Assembly: GCA_028692715.1 (NCBI GenBank)
Contig: JAQUWU010000021.1
Span: forward strand, 1 to 64,000
DNA from: Paludibacter sp.
GTDB taxonomy: Bacteria; Bacteroidota; Bacteroidia; Bacteroidales; Paludibacteraceae
Length of the DNA: 64,000 nucleotides
Direction of reading: 5' to 3'
Part shown: in pieces, positions 7,628-16,059 of the stretch
Numbering within the stretch: position 1 is the stretch's first letter
Layout: every line of letters begins with the position of its first letter
The notes under the pieces: generated by a model
Told to the model about the DNA's origin: nothing
The model's input: the letters and a program-made list of their open reading frames with translations, nothing else
Database searches by the model: none
Made by a program: the position numbers and the translations under genes

Positions 7628-8624
7628 CTACATTTTCAGGAGTGTGTTTGCTCCCTATATAAATCAATTTATGGTTGCAAAGGAAACGATGGGTTTCGGT
7701 TTGATAAAATTCAGGGTAATATTTAAAGAATTTGACCAATTCTTTATTGCAGAAAAGGTTAATGAGCCTTTTATCACACAATCCCTGATTGTAAAATGGA
7801 GGGCGACCCGTGTTAACGATAGCAACAGGACTATTTATGACAAATACTCCATCATCTCTCAGTTCGCAAAGTACATGAACCATCTTGGATATCCATGCTA
7901 TGTAACGCGTCTGCCTAAAAGAAACTTTGAGGACTTCATCCCCTATGTGTTCTCTGATGAACAAATCCTGAATATATTCCGGGTTAGTGATTCCATTATT
8001 ATGTCACAGAGAAATATGGAAAGCAAACTTTTTGCTATACCCGCACTGTTGCGACTATTATATAGTGCCGGATTACGTGTGAGTGAGGCAATTTCTCTGA
8101 AGAACAATGATATTGAACTTGAAAGAAGTAGGATTGTAATTAAAAAAACAAAGAACCAACAACAACGCCTTATTCCAATCAACACCTCAATGGAGAGAGT
8201 CCTGCGCCAATATCAGGAAGCCCGGAACAGACTTCCCTTGCTGAATACAAATGCTCCCGACTCCTACTTTTTCATTTCTCCTTCCGGACGTCTATTGAGG
8301 AAAAACAATGTGTATTTTTGGTTTAAGTTTGTATTGAAACAATGTGGAATACCACACGTAGGAAAGAATCGTGGTCCCCGAGTGCATGATTTACGTCACA
8401 CATGTGCAGTACATTCATTAAGAGAACAGGTAAAAACCGGAGCTGACATTTATTGCGTACTTCCCATATTGTCCGTTTTTCTGGGACATAGAACCCTTGT
8501 GGGAACAGAGCACTATGTCAGACTTACACAGGAAATGTTTCCGGATATTATAAAAATGGAACAATCCATATCTTCATTTGTCTTTCCCTCAAACCTTCAA
8601 ATAACAATCGATTATGAAAAATGA
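7620..8624 (+). CDS. Tyrosine recombinase, second of trio (RitB-like)
   Basis: This is a 334-residue recombinase. I place the start at the ATG at 7620 because a strong GGGAGGAG (7606-7613) stands just upstream, rare in this genome; an upstream ATG at 7596 in the same frame lacks such a site. The gene then overlaps ritA by eight bases. Catalytic positions are intact: Arg in SAGLRVSEAI, HxxR in VHDLRHTCAV, and His and Tyr in LGHRTLVGTEHYVR. In RIT elements all three enzymes are thought to act together; individual roles are not established. Confidence 0.9.
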   Translation: MNDYIFRSVFAPYINQFMVAKETMGFGLIKFRVIFKEFDQFFIAEKVNEPFITQSLIVKWRATRVNDSNRTIYDKYSIISQFAKYMNHLGYPCYVTRLPKRNFEDFIPYVFSDEQILNIFRVSDSIIMSQRNMESKLFAIPALLRLLYSAGLRVSEAISLKNNDIELERSRIVIKKTKNQQQRLIPINTSMERVLRQYQEARNRLPLLNTNAPDSYFFISPSGRLLRKNNVYFWFKFVLKQCGIPHVGKNRGPRVHDLRHTCAVHSLREQVKTGADIYCVLPILSVFLGHRTLVGTEHYVRLTQEMFPDIIKMEQSISSFVFPSNLQITIDYEK

Positions 8625-9635
8625 CTTTGCCAAACATCTCACATCATTTTTTACTGAGTTTCTTTCTGGAGAAAGGGGTGTCAGCCATAATACCATTAGG
8701 TCATACAGCAATACTTTCACGTTGTTTCTAAACTACATGGATGAAGTTGCTCTTGTGAATGCCGAGAAAATAAGATTGGAACATCTCACGAGAGATAAAA
8801 TTCTCGGTTTTTTGGATTGGTTGCAAGATAACAGAAAAAACGGCAATTCCACCCGCAACCAAAGACTTGCCGCAATACACGCCTTCTGCAAATACATGCA
8901 ATACGAAGATGTCATGCATCTGCAGCAATGGCAAAGTGTTATGTCAATCAAGATAAAGAAGACGGAGAGATACGGAGTTAACTATCTTTCAATTGATGCT
9001 GTAAAGTTATTGTTGGAACAAATACCACGGTCAACAAAAACAGGAAGACGGGATTTGGCAATGATAGCCCTGTTATATGACAGCGGAGCCAGAGTTCAAG
9101 AGCTGATTGACCTGACTCCATCTTCTATCCACTTGGATAAACCTTATTATATAACTCTGTTTGGAAAGGGGAGAAAAAGACGGCTAGTGCCTTTGATTGA
9201 GCAGCAAATCGTTATACTAAAAGAATACATGGCTGAAAATGGACTAGACAAGCTCGCCTGTAATCAACGCCCTCTATTCCAAAATAATCGTGGAGAAAAG
9301 TTGACAAATGCAGGTATAACCTACATTCTGAAACACTACTCCAAAAATGCCCGAATTATAAATCCTGAAATTATACCGGAGAGAATAAGCCCTCATAATT
9401 TGCGTCACAGTAAAGCGATGCACTATTGCAAGCCGGTGTAAATCTTGTGTACATCAGAGATATGCTTGGTCATGTATCGATTCAAACAACCGAAATATAT
9501 GCCCGTGCAGACTCAAAACAGAAGCGAGAAGCACTTGAAGCGGCTTATATAGATGTAATTCCTGCATCAAACGAAATACGTTCGTGGGAAAAAAGTTCAG
9601 AGTTGAAAGAATGGCTTAAAGGTCTTGGAAAATGA
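8614..9635 (+). pseudogene. Third tyrosine recombinase of trio (RitC-like), frameshifted
   Basis: The gene begins inside the last codons of ritB (11-base overlap). The first frame (8614-9441) contains the core-binding domain, Arg in DSGARVQELI and HxxR in PHNLRHSKAMH, then runs out at 9441. The second frame (9426-9635) continues with QAGVNLVYIRDMLGHVSIQ and TTEIYARAD, holding the remaining His and the nucleophile Tyr. One base is missing near 9421-9426, where relatives would read HLLQAG. Without the second half the enzyme has no Tyr. No slippery heptamer is visible at the site, so I favour a loss-of-function mutation or a sequencing error over programmed shifting. Confidence 0.85.
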
Positions 9636-9723
9636 CATTATTATTATCCAAAGTAGTGGAGAAAAGTGTATGCAGTAATCGTTTGATTATGTAGAGATAA
9701 GAAAAATTGCTTTGGATAATATT

Positions 9724-9942
9724 TTACTTTGGATAAGAAAAGCGATTGATTAAACGATAGCCTTTTGATAAAGAAGTTCCACCCTTAAATACAACATTTT
9801 CAACATTAGCGGAACGAGCCAGACGATTGAGCGTGAGTGTTATCCAATAATCCTTTTCAACAAATTCTATTGATCTGTTGAAGTGGTTGGCCGTAAATGT
9901 TATAAGAGCCGAAAAATCGTCGGTGTTGTTGTGCAAAGTCAT
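9724..9942 (-). pseudogene. N-terminal part of AbiEii toxin, cut by the RIT element
   Basis: The 72 residues are the start of a nucleotidyltransferase toxin of the AbiEii family: IEFVEKDYWITLTLNRL, then the core VVFKGGTSLSKGYRLINRFS. At that Ser the frame enters the right inverted repeat and ends SYPK-stop, exactly as in the other abiEii remnant at the left end. It overlaps the upstream antitoxin gene by four bases (ATGA), the usual arrangement of abiEi-abiEii pairs. The catalytic Asp residues expected just after the junction (EDIDL) are missing, so the toxin must be inactive. Confidence 0.85.
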
Positions 9943-10658
9943 CTAATATACCATTTAAGTTGATTCGGTAATACTTCAGTCGAAATTTCTAATTTATATG
10001 TTGTCAGTGGATTTAATGCTTTAAAAAGTGCATTGGTATCCTCATTGGGGTTCAGAGTTTCCAGGATTGCTCCCAACAGGGCAATTGTACCAGGATTGTA
10101 TTTAAGTGCCAACCGCTTTACTGTTGTCATTTGTTCGGGTGTAAGTTCAGCAAACAAATAGAGAAGACGCCGACAACTGTTATTTGGCATCGCATCCGGA
10201 ATTTCTTTGAAAAAGCGGAGGCAATCAAGTAACCTCAACAAGGGTGTGTTCGCTTTCGTAATGCTGTTTTGTTGTTTTATAAAACTGATTCTATAAATAC
10301 CCCGTTTGATAGGATTCTTTTCATTGGCCCTGCCAATTTGAAGTGTTGCAGGTACCTGAGTTGTCAACCCGAGTTGATTAAATGCAGAATAGCCGGTTAG
10401 ATAACCGATAGTTTTGCCATTTTTTTCAATTAAGTCTTTTACAATTTGATATGTGTCGGGCTGAAGTTCCCCAAACTGCGTGATGCGTGGTTTATAAAAA
10501 CGACCTTTTGATAAACGGCGGATCTTACCCGCAGCGACCATATTGTTTAATATCCGGTTTACTGTGGGTTGCCTGTTTGCTTCTACACCAAAATCGTTGG
10601 GGGTGAATACAAATCCACTTTGGAAGCTGTTTACAATATTTGTTACCTTATCAGTCAT
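9939..10658 (-). CDS. AbiEi-like antitoxin (DUF6088 type)
   Basis: In this 239-residue protein an N-terminal winged helix-turn-helix (about residues 1-60, with FTPNDFGVEANRQPTVNRIL and MVAAGKIRRLSKGRFYKP) is followed by a larger C-terminal domain with the family stretch GYLTGYSAFNQLGLTTQVP. In AbiE systems this protein represses its own operon and neutralises the AbiEii nucleotidyltransferase. The toxin gene downstream is truncated, leaving an orphan antitoxin. An orphan of this type could still protect against a related toxin elsewhere. Confidence 0.88.
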   Translation of the reverse strand: MTDKVTNIVNSFQSGFVFTPNDFGVEANRQPTVNRILNNMVAAGKIRRLSKGRFYKPRITQFGELQPDTYQIVKDLIEKNGKTIGYLTGYSAFNQLGLTTQVPATLQIGRANEKNPIKRGIYRISFIKQQNSITKANTPLLRLLDCLRFFKEIPDAMPNNSCRRLLYLFAELTPEQMTTVKRLALKYNPGTIALLGAILETLNPNEDTNALFKALNPLTTYKLEISTEVLPNQLKWYIR

Positions 10659-10831
10659 TTATGTGATTTTTATTTCAATTACAAAGATATTAATTATTCT
10701 TGTTTCTACCCGTAAAAACAAGAATAATTTTCAAATAAAAGCAATATTTTTTTGAAGATGCTCAGAAATGACAATTAACAAGCGAATTATTGGTTTTGAT
10801 CTTCAATTATTGAGGAATATTCTATTTCTTG

Positions 10832-11440
10832 TCATTTCCTTTTGTCTTTTGCACTACTTTCAAATGCTATGAGGTTGAACATCTCCCGCATACGAGAACG
10901 TACACGATTGCCATAGTAGCTTTCGAGTTCAGAGGCCGATAAGTTGGTGGTAGCATGGGTAAGCATATGATTACTGATAAAATGATCGTATCGGGATAAT
11001 AGAATTTCGCCCATAACATTGCATTGATTCCCAAAGTATTTGAGGGTGCTTTCGGCTCCCAGATCGTCGAAACAATGGGTATGGGGCAGAGGTGGATTTG
11101 TTGTATTGTTGTATGCATAGCTGCTGTAGCGTTGTATGATATCATAACCGTCTTTTATGAAATTGAATGTAATTTCCCGACAAGATTTGATTCCAAATCT
11201 TTGATGAGGTGGTACCAAGATGCGCATCAGGGTCATTAGGCTGGTTTTACCGCAACCGATTGGACCGGTTAGTAAAATGCCTTTTTGGAGATTGATTCCG
11301 AACTGTTGTGCTTGCTTTTCGTCCTGAAGAAACCAAGTGAATAATTTATGAACTACTTCGTAATCTTCGGTAACAATCAGGAAATTTTCCCCGAAGATTT
11401 CTTTGCCTTTGGTCTGTATAATGGACAGGTTGTTGTTCAT
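10832..11440 (-). CDS. DnaC/IstB-like ATPase of an integrative element
   Basis: This is an AAA+ ATPase of about 202 residues. Walker A is LTGPIGCGKTS and Walker B is HCFDDLGAES; GNRVRSRMREMF near the end resembles the arginine-finger region. The closest general type is the DnaC-like helicase loader carried by Bacteroidota conjugative or mobilisable elements. I take the ATG at 11440 as start; the upstream extension begins with TTG inside a repeated leader (TCTTGACTCTTGG) and is unlikely to be coding. The downstream partner in replication is probably the host DnaB helicase. Confidence 0.8.
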   Translation of the reverse strand: MNNNLSIIQTKGKEIFGENFLIVTEDYEVVHKLFTWFLQDEKQAQQFGINLQKGILLTGPIGCGKTSLMTLMRILVPPHQRFGIKSCREITFNFIKDGYDIIQRYSSYAYNNTTNPPLPHTHCFDDLGAESTLKYFGNQCNVMGEILLSRYDHFISNHMLTHATTNLSASELESYYGNRVRSRMREMFNLIAFESSAKDKRK

Positions 11441-11592
11441 CGCTTTTAGAATCAAGAGCCAAGAGTCAAGAACCAAGGCTGTGCAGTGGCGGACTGACTA
11501 AGGCGATTATTTGTGGACTTTTGGGACATTGAAGACATAAGTTTAGTACTGTTTATTATATGTACATGTTCAATATTTAGCCTGAATATATT

Positions 11593-12393
11593 TTATAATG
11601 GTTCAGAGTAGTTTTTTGAAGCGGTGGTGTTGAGCTGACCAGGCGATGGTAGAACAGAAGCAATCTGCTTTTGAGGTTTGACAAAAGTAGGTGCATTGAG
11701 TATCCAGTTGCGGGCAGCTGCTTGCCAATCTTTCATGGGTGCTTTGCCGCCGACTTTCCAACCATTGCTTTGGAAATAGTTGTAGAACTTATCTGCTTCG
11801 ATTTCGGAACTTTTCTGTTCCCTGAAATAGTTTCGTACAGAAACTATTTCAGGAGGAGTAACTAAGGCCTCAGATTTGACTTTGGCGGTTTTGGCTTTTG
11901 GTTGTATTTTTTTTCCGTTAAGCTCTACAACTTTCACCCTATTTTTTGAAACTTTCAACACAATATCATTTTTTGATTGGGTGCTTTCGTTTTCAATATT
12001 TGTGTTTATAGAGTTTATATTATTGTTTATATAAGGTACTAATGCTTGTTCAATGCTTGTTTCGATATTAGTACGGTCGGAGACTGGAACTAGTTTAGCA
12101 CTTGTCTGAAAATCGAACAGGTAAACAAGACTTCCTTTAAAGGGATTAAAAGAGGGTAAATATTGGATATAACCATAAGCATGCAAGTCTTTGATACATT
12201 TGTGGTAAGTGGCTTTTGCGCTGATTTTGCTAATCCGCATAAGTTCCTGCCGAGAAATAGAAACAGGATTTTGGAAACGTTCAGCGTTCCAGTACTGAAA
12301 TATGGCCATGTATAAACTTACGTGCGTTGGGTTGAGTCGATTATCGACTGCAACCTTTTGAAAGAATCCACTAAGCTGAAGAATGTAGTTCAT
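11593..12393 (-). CDS. Replication-type protein with winged HTH
   Basis: About 266 residues. The N-terminal part (MNYILQLSGFFQKVAVDNRL to about residue 100) is a winged helix-turn-helix with SRQELMRISKISAKATYHKC as recognition region. The middle is low-complexity and basic. The C-terminal part, PEIVSVRNYFREQKSSEIEA then FYNYFQSNGWKVGGKAPMKD, resembles the DnaD-like tail of phage and plasmid replication proteins. The pairing with a DnaC-like ATPase downstream supports a role in initiating element replication. Start chosen at ATG 12393; the longer frame starts with TTG in a repeat. Confidence 0.75.
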   Translation of the reverse strand: MNYILQLSGFFQKVAVDNRLNPTHVSLYMAIFQYWNAERFQNPVSISRQELMRISKISAKATYHKCIKDLHAYGYIQYLPSFNPFKGSLVYLFDFQTSAKLVPVSDRTNIETSIEQALVPYINNNINSINTNIENESTQSKNDIVLKVSKNRVKVVELNGKKIQPKAKTAKVKSEALVTPPEIVSVRNYFREQKSSEIEADKFYNYFQSNGWKVGGKAPMKDWQAAARNWILNAPTFVKPQKQIASVLPSPGQLNTTASKNYSEPL

Positions 12394-12424
12394 TTTTTTA
12401 GATTTTAGAGCCAAGATCCATGAG

Positions 12425-12691
12425 TCAAGACTTTTTTTGAGAAAGGAGTTTTTCTATATCTGTGAAGCTATAATAATTGGTACCTCCAATTTTTGTATAT
12501 GGAAGTGTTCCATTAATTCGGAGTGTTTGTAATGTACCAGGTGATATGTTTAGCAATTTGCGAACTTCAACGGATTTCAGCCACTTTTTATTAGTGGCTG
12601 ATTTTTGTTCTGATACAATGGAACGTATTTCATCAAGGAGTTCAATTTTGAATTCCCTGAGATCTTCTGTGGTGATGATTTGTGCAGACAT
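12425..12691 (-). CDS. Excisionase-like helix-turn-helix protein
   Basis: The protein has 88 residues. The second half is a MerR/excisionase-type HTH of the HTH_17 class: WLKSVEVRKLLNISPGTLQT then LRINGTLPYTKIGGTNYYSF. Such proteins are regular partners of tyrosine integrases in Bacteroidota integrative elements, acting as recombination directionality factors or regulators. The first 30 residues are a helical stretch of unknown role. It is followed on the same strand by the replication-type gene 32 bases downstream. Confidence 0.82.
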   Translation of the reverse strand: MSAQIITTEDLREFKIELLDEIRSIVSEQKSATNKKWLKSVEVRKLLNISPGTLQTLRINGTLPYTKIGGTNYYSFTDIEKLLSQKKS

Positions 12692-12728
12692 TTCTTTAGT
12701 TGATAATTTGTAGTTGACAGTTGATAGA

Positions 12729-12765
12729 CCTCACCCCAACCCTCTCCAAAGGAGAGGGAGAAAGA
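12729..12765. repeat. REP-like palindrome
   Basis: CCTCTCC-AAA-GGAGAGG (12741-12757) within an ACCTCACCCCAACCC context. It is a sequence variant of the C-rich palindrome family also present at 41961, 60918 and 61012, and lies between two genes of the mobile module. Confidence 0.6.
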
Positions 12766-12805
12766 ATTGGGTATATTTGTTTTGAGGATTGTATAGATTC
12801 AATAA

Positions 12806-13342
12806 TTAATCGTTGAATGATAAAGAACGGGTAATCCAGCCGGAGAGAAATTTTTTATTGATCGGGCGTTTATGAATCAAGTTCATATAGTATTCAATCT
12901 TTGCTACTGTAAACGCAGCTTGAAAATATCCAAAATCCATAGAATTGATTTTATAAAGTGATTTAGGTCCAATAACTCCATCTATTTTTACTCCAACAAT
13001 GGATTGAATAATACGTGCTGAGGTGATGGAACCAGCATTTACAGCAAAATCAAAAAATGAATCTGCATTGGTTTGGTTCTGAATCTGTTCGATGTTAAGA
13101 GGATGCCAGAAATTGTCTAAATAAAACTTATCAACTAGATTCTGCAACCGGATGTCTGAATCGAGTGATTGTGGAAAGTCCGGTTTACTTTTTTGACTGT
13201 CGATAAACTGCCAGCCATCCCATGAACTATGAGCATTTCGAGCAATTCCTTTGTACGTTTCCCCACCCAAATCATCTGGATCGTTGATGTAGCCACCTTC
13301 GTTGGTAACTGTTTTTTTTAATGAAAAAATGAATTTTGCCAT
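12806..13342 (-). CDS. GH108-type muramidase (phage-like lysozyme)
   Basis: About 178 residues. The N-terminus has the signature of glycoside hydrolase family 108: VTNEGGYINDPDDLGGETYK with the catalytic Glu in EGGY, then GIAR. The C-terminal segment FAVNAGSITSARIIQSIVGV and DGVIGPKSL is the peptidoglycan-binding-like part of the same family. It would cut the glycan strands of peptidoglycan. No signal peptide is visible. In this setting it may open the wall during conjugative transfer or be a phage remnant. Start chosen at ATG 13342; the frame extends upstream only through a TTG in a repeat. Confidence 0.82.
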   Translation of the reverse strand: MAKFIFSLKKTVTNEGGYINDPDDLGGETYKGIARNAHSSWDGWQFIDSQKSKPDFPQSLDSDIRLQNLVDKFYLDNFWHPLNIEQIQNQTNADSFFDFAVNAGSITSARIIQSIVGVKIDGVIGPKSLYKINSMDFGYFQAAFTVAKIEYYMNLIHKRPINKKFLSGWITRSLSFND

Positions 13343-13440
13343 TTCTATTGATTTTAGAACCAAGAGTCAAGATGTTAGACTCAAGAGTTTGATTTATGAT
13401 TGGCAAAATTGGTGGGTTTTATTTGATTTTATTCCCAAGG

Positions 13441-13458
13441 TATACCACATGTGGTATA
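13441..13458. promoter_or_regulatory. Perfect 18-base palindrome, candidate operator
   Basis: TATACCACATGTGGTATA is a perfect palindrome between rteC and the muramidase gene. The core ATACCACATGTGG recurs at 13747 inside rteC. A T-run follows on the plus strand, but both flanking genes are on the minus strand, so an operator fits better than a terminator. Confidence 0.55.
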
Positions 13459-13471
13459 ATTTTTTTTTCAA

Positions 13472-14326
13472 TTACTGGTAATCTATATCAATTTTCTTTT
13501 GAAGTGAGGTTTTAAGGCTGTCTATAAACTTAGTTTGTGAATTCCTCGATTTAATATCCTGGAAACTTCGGTAAATATTGTTGATTTTTACATTAAACAC
13601 CTGTTCGAGCTCTGAAGTTAATTCACTGATATCACATTCCCCATCATTTAGAGATTTGTTAGTGTGTAGAGCATAAATCAGCTCAATTAGAGCTAGTTTA
13701 CTATCCGTCCACTTTAAAACCAGTCTCTGAGAATACCCCATGTCATCCACATGTGGTATTTTATTTTGAAATATAATTAATTCAATTTGTTCTTTAAGAA
13801 AAATTTCTAAGCGGTCGTTTGCAATAATCTGCGCAACTAAATGATCGTGACTTGAAGAAAATGCCGGTTCAAAATTATTCTGACTGACATCGGTTAAGTG
13901 TAAAAGTTCTTTCCTTTGTCTGACAAAGAAAAGTGCATCGTTGTAGTTCGATTTTAGCCTATAGTATTGATAAAACTCTTGATGAGCATTGAAAAAGCAG
14001 GTTATTTCTTTCAGATTTTTCTCATAATAATCAAGCAATACATCATTATTTCCGATAGGTCTTCTGATTAATATTTGCAGCACCTTATTATTGAATAAAT
14101 ATTCACTCAAAAATCCGGGCTTTATTTCTTTAAAGAAAAGAATTTCTTCATTGATATCACTGAAGGGGTAATTTAGTATGAAAGATTTTAATTGTAAAAT
14201 AATCTCATAGTAGCATTCAGTTGTTTGTTGATACTTATTGATAGAAGTTTCTTCCTCTGAAATGTTTGATAAATTTAAATCCAATTGTTGGTTGAGGTTT
14301 GGAATGAAAATATTCAATTGTTGCAT
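13472..14326 (-). CDS. rteC: RteC-family regulator of element excision
   Basis: This 284-residue, mostly alpha-helical protein matches RteC, which in CTnDOT-type conjugative elements activates the excision operon. Recognisable family parts are the FFNAHQEFYQYYRLKSNYND region (about 115-134), RKELLHL, and the C-terminal LKWTDSKLALIELIYALHTN (about 205-224) followed by the segment reading VFNVKINNIYRSFQDIKSRN. The RteA/RteB two-component genes that accompany it in CTnDOT are absent from the window. It stands between the integrase and the muramidase. Confidence 0.85.
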   Translation of the reverse strand: MQQLNIFIPNLNQQLDLNLSNISEEETSINKYQQTTECYYEIILQLKSFILNYPFSDINEEILFFKEIKPGFLSEYLFNNKVLQILIRRPIGNNDVLLDYYEKNLKEITCFFNAHQEFYQYYRLKSNYNDALFFVRQRKELLHLTDVSQNNFEPAFSSSHDHLVAQIIANDRLEIFLKEQIELIIFQNKIPHVDDMGYSQRLVLKWTDSKLALIELIYALHTNKSLNDGECDISELTSELEQVFNVKINNIYRSFQDIKSRNSQTKFIDSLKTSLQKKIDIDYQ

Positions 14327-14572
14327 AAAACTGTAATAGATGTAAGTTTGTGAATTAAACTTTAGATTAACTTTGAAATATTTCTATATTTTAGATTGTA
14401 AATCTGTCAACGATTTTAGTTGTGAATTTTTAATGTAATTTAATTAACGTTTCACTTTAACAATTATTGTGTTAATACCCACAATAGATTAATGTAATTT
14501 AATTATTGAATGTTTATATCTATTTTTGTTAAGCAAAATCAGAATAGTGCATTGTATTTTATGATAAAAAAA

Positions 14573-14598
14573 CGACCAGCCTTAATAAAGACTGGTCG
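14573..14598 (-). terminator. Terminator of the integrase gene
   Basis: On the minus strand the stem CGACCAGTCTT / AAGGCTGGTCG (one U-G pair) is followed by seven or more T. It lies 20 bases beyond the integrase stop codon. Confidence 0.85.
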
Positions 14599-14617
14599 AA
14601 TAAGAATGTAAAGGATA

Positions 14618-15865
14618 TTACCCCGCAGACTTCTTAATTCCTAACTGATTTCCAACTCCAAACTTTTCTTTTAAAATCTTCATATCATCACTTACTTTTA
14701 AATCTAAAATTTTGGCGTAATGCTGGGTCGTTTTAATATTTTTATGGCCTAGCATTTTGGATACACTCTCAATAGGAACTCCGTTTGAAAGTGTCACAGT
14801 GGTGGCAAAGGTATGCCTGGCAATGTGAAAGGTCAGCTCTTTGGTAATTCCACATGCATCAGCAATTTCTTTTAAATATGAATTCATTTTCTGATTACTG
14901 AGGATAGGCAAAAGCCTTTCCTCATTGATAACCTGAGGGTGATTTTCGTATTTTTCCAATAAGAAAGAAGCAATCGGAAGAATTGGGATGTTGGATCTGG
15001 TGTCCGTTTTTGTGCGGTTTATGAAAATCCACTTTTCTCCATCAACTCCAAAACCAATATTCTTGCGTGATAACTTCTTTACATCTGCATAGGCTAGTCC
15101 GGTGAAACAACTGAACAGAAAAATGTCTTTTACCTGATTGAGACGGTCGGTTGCCAGGACTTTGTTGAACATGGTCTCAATTTCATCCTGAGACAAAAAT
15201 GCCCGTTCTACTTCTACAATCTTACATTTATAATTTATAAATGGATCTCGTTCAATCCAACCATTTGCCAAACATATTCGGATAATCTTTCCGAAATTTT
15301 TTATGTATTTCGCGGTTGTATTCTGGTTGCATTTACGTACACTTTTCAAATAGAATTCGTAACTCGTAATAGTTTCGTGATTAATTTTGCGGATATCAAT
15401 ATCAGAGACTTTGTATTTCCATTGCAAAAAATCAATCGTATGTTTTAATGATGTTTCATATCGAGTATATGTTGCGGTTGCGAATTCCCTACCAACAAGA
15501 GCCTTTAATTCCTCATTGTGCTGTTTAAATATGCCAATAAGCATGTGGCTTCGTTTTTCAATGCCCATAATTTTATTTCGCATGTTTTCTGCGTTGACGA
15601 GCTCATCCTCTCTGATAAGCTGCTGCTGGTAATCGTAAACTTTAGCCTTTAGAGTGTCAAGATATGAATTGGTTGCTTTGGATTCAGCACTGGTACCTTT
15701 CATGCGATTGCCTTCAATCGACCATTTTTCTGAAGTGGTGAAGCGTTTTGTGCTGAATTCAATCCTTGCACCGCTAACTGTAACTCGAATAAAGATGGGT
15801 AAAAGTCCAATGCTGTTTGTTTTTGTTCTCTTTACGAAAAAGAGAATGGAAAGTTTTGTGTTCAT
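14618..15865 (-). CDS. Tyrosine integrase (IntDOT-like family)
   Basis: The protein has 415 residues with the Bacteroidota element layout: an arm-binding N-terminal domain (LSILFFVKRTKTNSIGLLPI), a SAM-like core-binding domain (about 105-205) and a catalytic domain. HxxR is in HIARHTFAT and the final His and Tyr are in LGHKNIKTTQHYAK. The first active-site Arg is replaced: the box reads FTGLAYADV. IntDOT also lacks this Arg, so the enzyme may still be active. The gene starts about 250 bases from the 3' end of tmRNA, a common integration site. Confidence 0.9.
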   Translation of the reverse strand: MNTKLSILFFVKRTKTNSIGLLPIFIRVTVSGARIEFSTKRFTTSEKWSIEGNRMKGTSAESKATNSYLDTLKAKVYDYQQQLIREDELVNAENMRNKIMGIEKRSHMLIGIFKQHNEELKALVGREFATATYTRYETSLKHTIDFLQWKYKVSDIDIRKINHETITSYEFYLKSVRKCNQNTTAKYIKNFGKIIRICLANGWIERDPFINYKCKIVEVERAFLSQDEIETMFNKVLATDRLNQVKDIFLFSCFTGLAYADVKKLSRKNIGFGVDGEKWIFINRTKTDTRSNIPILPIASFLLEKYENHPQVINEERLLPILSNQKMNSYLKEIADACGITKELTFHIARHTFATTVTLSNGVPIESVSKMLGHKNIKTTQHYAKILDLKVSDDMKILKEKFGVGNQLGIKKSAG

Positions 15866-15913
15866 TTGTGGTAACCTTTAAAAGTTTTCAAAAATACTTA
15901 CTTTTTGATTCCC

Positions 15914-16008
15914 AATCAAGATGTTCAAAGATTGAACATCTTGATTATAAACACTTTTAGATCAAATTCGGTGGAGTTTGCATTCTAAATTTTCAAGTCC
16001 ACCGAATT
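15914..16008. repeat. Two inverted repeats upstream of the integrase
   Basis: AATCAAGATGTTCA (15914-15927) pairs perfectly with TGAACATCTTGATT (15933-15946). AATTCGGTGGA (15965-15975) pairs perfectly with TCCACCGAATT (15998-16008). Between an integrase start and tmRNA these could be recombination (attachment) arms or operators; the sequence alone does not decide. Confidence 0.6.
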
Positions 16009-16059
16009 CAGCACCTACAGATTGATATATATTGAATGTTTTGATATTTACTTAAAATA

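Larger units (their letters stand above)
6237..9739 (+). mobile_element. RIT-type element (recombinases in trio)
   Basis: Three overlapping tyrosine recombinase genes in one direction are bounded by a 26-base perfect inverted repeat (6237-6262 and 9714-9739) whose outer part reads TTCTTATCCAAAG. This matches the described RIT elements: about 3.5 kb, three different recombinases, inverted ends. The sub-motif TATCCAAAG recurs inside the right end (9645-9653 and next to the terminal copy), as expected of recombinase arm sites. Both ends interrupt abiEii-type genes at the same codon. The third recombinase is frameshifted, so this copy is probably not autonomous. Confidence 0.85.

Noticed and set aside
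7575-7964. Minus-strand 129-codon frame across ritA and ritB
   Set aside because: It lies opposite two well-conserved recombinases and has no recognisable domain.
9420-9445. Programmed frameshift in the third recombinase
   Set aside because: No slippery heptamer or downstream pseudoknot is visible; a one-base loss is simpler.
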